Shown piece after piece: positions 6,801 through 7,065 of a stretch of 7,065 nucleotides of DNA (position 1 is its first letter; the number at the start of each line of letters is the position of its first letter). Below the pieces are notes generated by a model. The model was not told the DNA's origin. It saw only the letters and a program-made list of their open reading frames with translations, and did not search any database. The stretch comes from Gammaproteobacteria bacterium (GTDB taxonomy: Bacteria; Pseudomonadota; Gammaproteobacteria; UBA9214). The DNA lies in assembly GCA_003454335.1 (NCBI GenBank), contig DMKK01000082.1, positions 1 to 7,065 of the forward strand, given 5' to 3'. The translations under genes were made by a program, and so were the position numbers.

Positions 6801-6975
6801 GCTCACCACTTTCATCAGTATATTGAAACGGGATACTGTCGATCGAGTAAACCACCGAGATGCGCCCGGGAGTGGCAGCAAGCAACGGGAGTGGCAGCAG
6901 ACATATCAGCAACAAGCGGGTGGCATACCGGGCCACCGCTGTAATCGTGTCGCAGGTATTGCAGGCTACATTCAT
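3841..6975 (-). CDS. Hybrid sensor histidine kinase with tandem periplasmic VFT domains and two receiver domains (BvgS/EvgS-like)
   Basis: The product is 1044 residues. A signal peptide (hydrophobic 21-34, cleavage near LLAA) leads to two solute-binding-protein family 3 (Venus-flytrap) domains, about 38-258 and 266-485. They are clear duplicates: HAGLFFNAERDRFLDYGA (100-117) matches HSGLFRNREREAWLGFSA (328-345). One transmembrane helix (491-512) connects directly to a short linker helix, then the HisKA domain with H553 in MSHELRTPMN, and the ATPase domain with N672, DTGIGI (703-708) and GGTGLGLAI (732-740). Two receiver domains follow: REC1 has D809-D811, D853, T883 and K902; REC2 has E929/D930, D973, T1003 and K1025. 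The kinase should detect a small periplasmic ligand and phosphorylate its receivers. Unlike BvgS it has no PAS and no Hpt domain. No separate response regulator is nearby. The ATG at 6975 is preceded directly by AAGG, so the start is somewhat uncertain; GTG at codon 14 is an alternative that keeps the signal peptide. Confidence 0.95.
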   Translation of the reverse strand: MNVACNTCDTITAVARYATRLLLICLLPLPLLAATPGRISVVYSIDSIPFQYTDESGEPNGIIIDYWKLWSEKTGIAVDFTAATWNETLALVRDGKVDAHAGLFFNAERDRFLDYGAALTKTDTHVFYHNSIGVPDDLGKLSAYRIGVLAKDFVEGYLQARVTPNAVVGFPDYSDIMARLRSGELKVFAADTPTGLFHLAQAGLLAKFRYDQSAPLYQNDWFVASGEGNAEMLELINQGMALISSDERRRIARRWVSGMPDETSDAIIVAISGNYAPFSNIGVDGKPGGYLVDLWREWARQVGRDVEFRATKWADTLGGIKSGEADVHSGLFRNREREAWLGFSAPFLEIETAVYFKTGTGDVVSLDALADVGVGAINDSFQEEYLGRKYPGKQIVSYADIDGLLTGLLLEEVGAAVAEVPEMTFALNRLGITGAAQQGDVLFTEAVHAAVLAGNTRLLTLIDGGMAAIPPDTLEAIADRWIAHGLDWKSVIAWVAPVIGGALLVVIFVAVWNRRLGREILERKRAEQALAGAKDAADAANRAKSAFLANMSHELRTPMNAILGYSEMLVEEAEDLGQEDFIPDLKKINQAGTHLLALINDVLDLSKIESGKMEAFAEDIDVGTLLDEVIATARPLIDKNGNRLGVERGEHLGIAHQDLTKIRQSLFNLLSNAAKFTHEGEVTLSVKRAPVGGADWLTFAVSDTGIGIPKDKLDHVFEEFSQADESTTRNYGGTGLGLAISKRFCRLLGGDLTVTSQPGEGSTFTIHLPAVLPGNATLEPRVEAVPADAEVRSGTTLQAGSETTVLVIDDDPGVREIIERSLGKEGIAVITATSAKEGLRIAHEVQPAAITLDVMLPDMDCWSVLRALKADPRLHQVPVVMLTMGDDKTGGYSLGATDYLTKPVGREQLLNTLSVFRTSGETGPVLLVEDDVDTRDVMTRILQKASWEVIEAGNGREALHLLTVMRPALIMLDLMMPIMDGFDFLLEMRTHTEWQDIPVIVLTAKDLTDEEQRILSGRVEQVLEKSTYSREQLMQLIRKVATGV

Positions 6976-6994
6976 CCTTGGCTACTCGTCGGGA

Positions 6995-7065
6995 TCACAA
7001 ACCGGGGTCAGAACAAAATGGCACTTACTTAGAGGTATCGTCAGTAAAAACCTGTAATTAGCCAC
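6995..7065. repeat. Possible edge of a dispersed repeat or mobile element upstream of the kinase
   Basis: The plus-strand sequence from about 6998, with key segments ACCGGGGTCAGAACAAAATG (7001-7020) and GGCACTTACTTAGAGG (7020-7035), resembles from memory a repeat often seen between genes in gammaproteobacterial genomes, sometimes near REP-associated or IS200-like transposases. The window ends before the other boundary. No transposase frame, target duplication or full inverted repeat is visible here, and I see no convincing promoter for the kinase in the 90 bases available. Confidence 0.3.

Noticed and set aside
6899..6903. Possible lipoprotein signal (LLIC) in the kinase leader
   Set aside because: A lipobox needs a small residue (G, A or S) just before the cysteine. 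Isoleucine stands there, and a standard cleavage site after LLAA fits better.
4675..7057. Several plus-strand open frames of about 190-216 codons opposite the kinase
   Set aside because: The minus-strand kinase explains this whole region with ordered domains. The antisense products show low-complexity or unremarkable composition and no domain.
1..7065. CRISPR array, tRNA, rRNA or phage genes
   Set aside because: No regularly spaced direct repeats, cloverleaf-like sequence, ribosomal RNA segment or phage protein motif was seen on either strand by eye.

Overview
The window holds four protein genes, all on the minus strand and reading from high to low coordinates. In transcription order they are: a large membrane-bound hybrid sensor histidine kinase (6975 to 3841), a six-segment potassium-type ion channel (3797 to 2988), a soluble protein with a PDC/Cache-type sensor fold (2907 to 1960), and the first 543 codons of a Sec-exported, clade II ('atypical') nitrous oxide reductase, nosZ (1629 to the window edge). 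The GC-rich coding sequence, the BvgS-like tandem-VFT kinase, the clade II nosZ and a DNR/FNR box together suggest a denitrifying or N2O-respiring proteobacterium, most likely a gammaproteobacterium. That placement is an inference from gene style; no taxonomic marker is present.

Layout: 1-1629 is nosZ, truncated by the window edge. It carries all seven CuZ histidines but not the C-terminal CuA domain. 1630-1959 is a 330-base regulatory gap. It holds the nosZ ribosome binding site, a long leader stem-loop, a perfect 17-bp palindrome lying on the predicted -10, a 14-bp FNR/DNR box at 1738-1751, and an 11-bp hairpin probably marking the 3' end of the upstream gene. 1960-2907 is the soluble Cache protein, 2988-3797 the channel and 3841-6975 the kinase. 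6976-7065 is non-coding and may be the edge of a dispersed repeat or mobile element.

How it may work: nosZ looks independently controlled by low oxygen and/or nitric oxide through the FNR/DNR box, because the box is placed correctly for class II activation and a terminator-like hairpin separates nosZ from the upstream gene. The other three genes form a sensory and membrane-signalling block: periplasmic ligand detection by the kinase, a cation channel, and a cytosolic sensor protein. The kinase and channel genes lie 43 bases apart and could be co-transcribed. There is no DNA-binding response regulator in the window, so the output of the kinase is unknown. A functional link between this block and N2O reduction is only suggested by adjacency.
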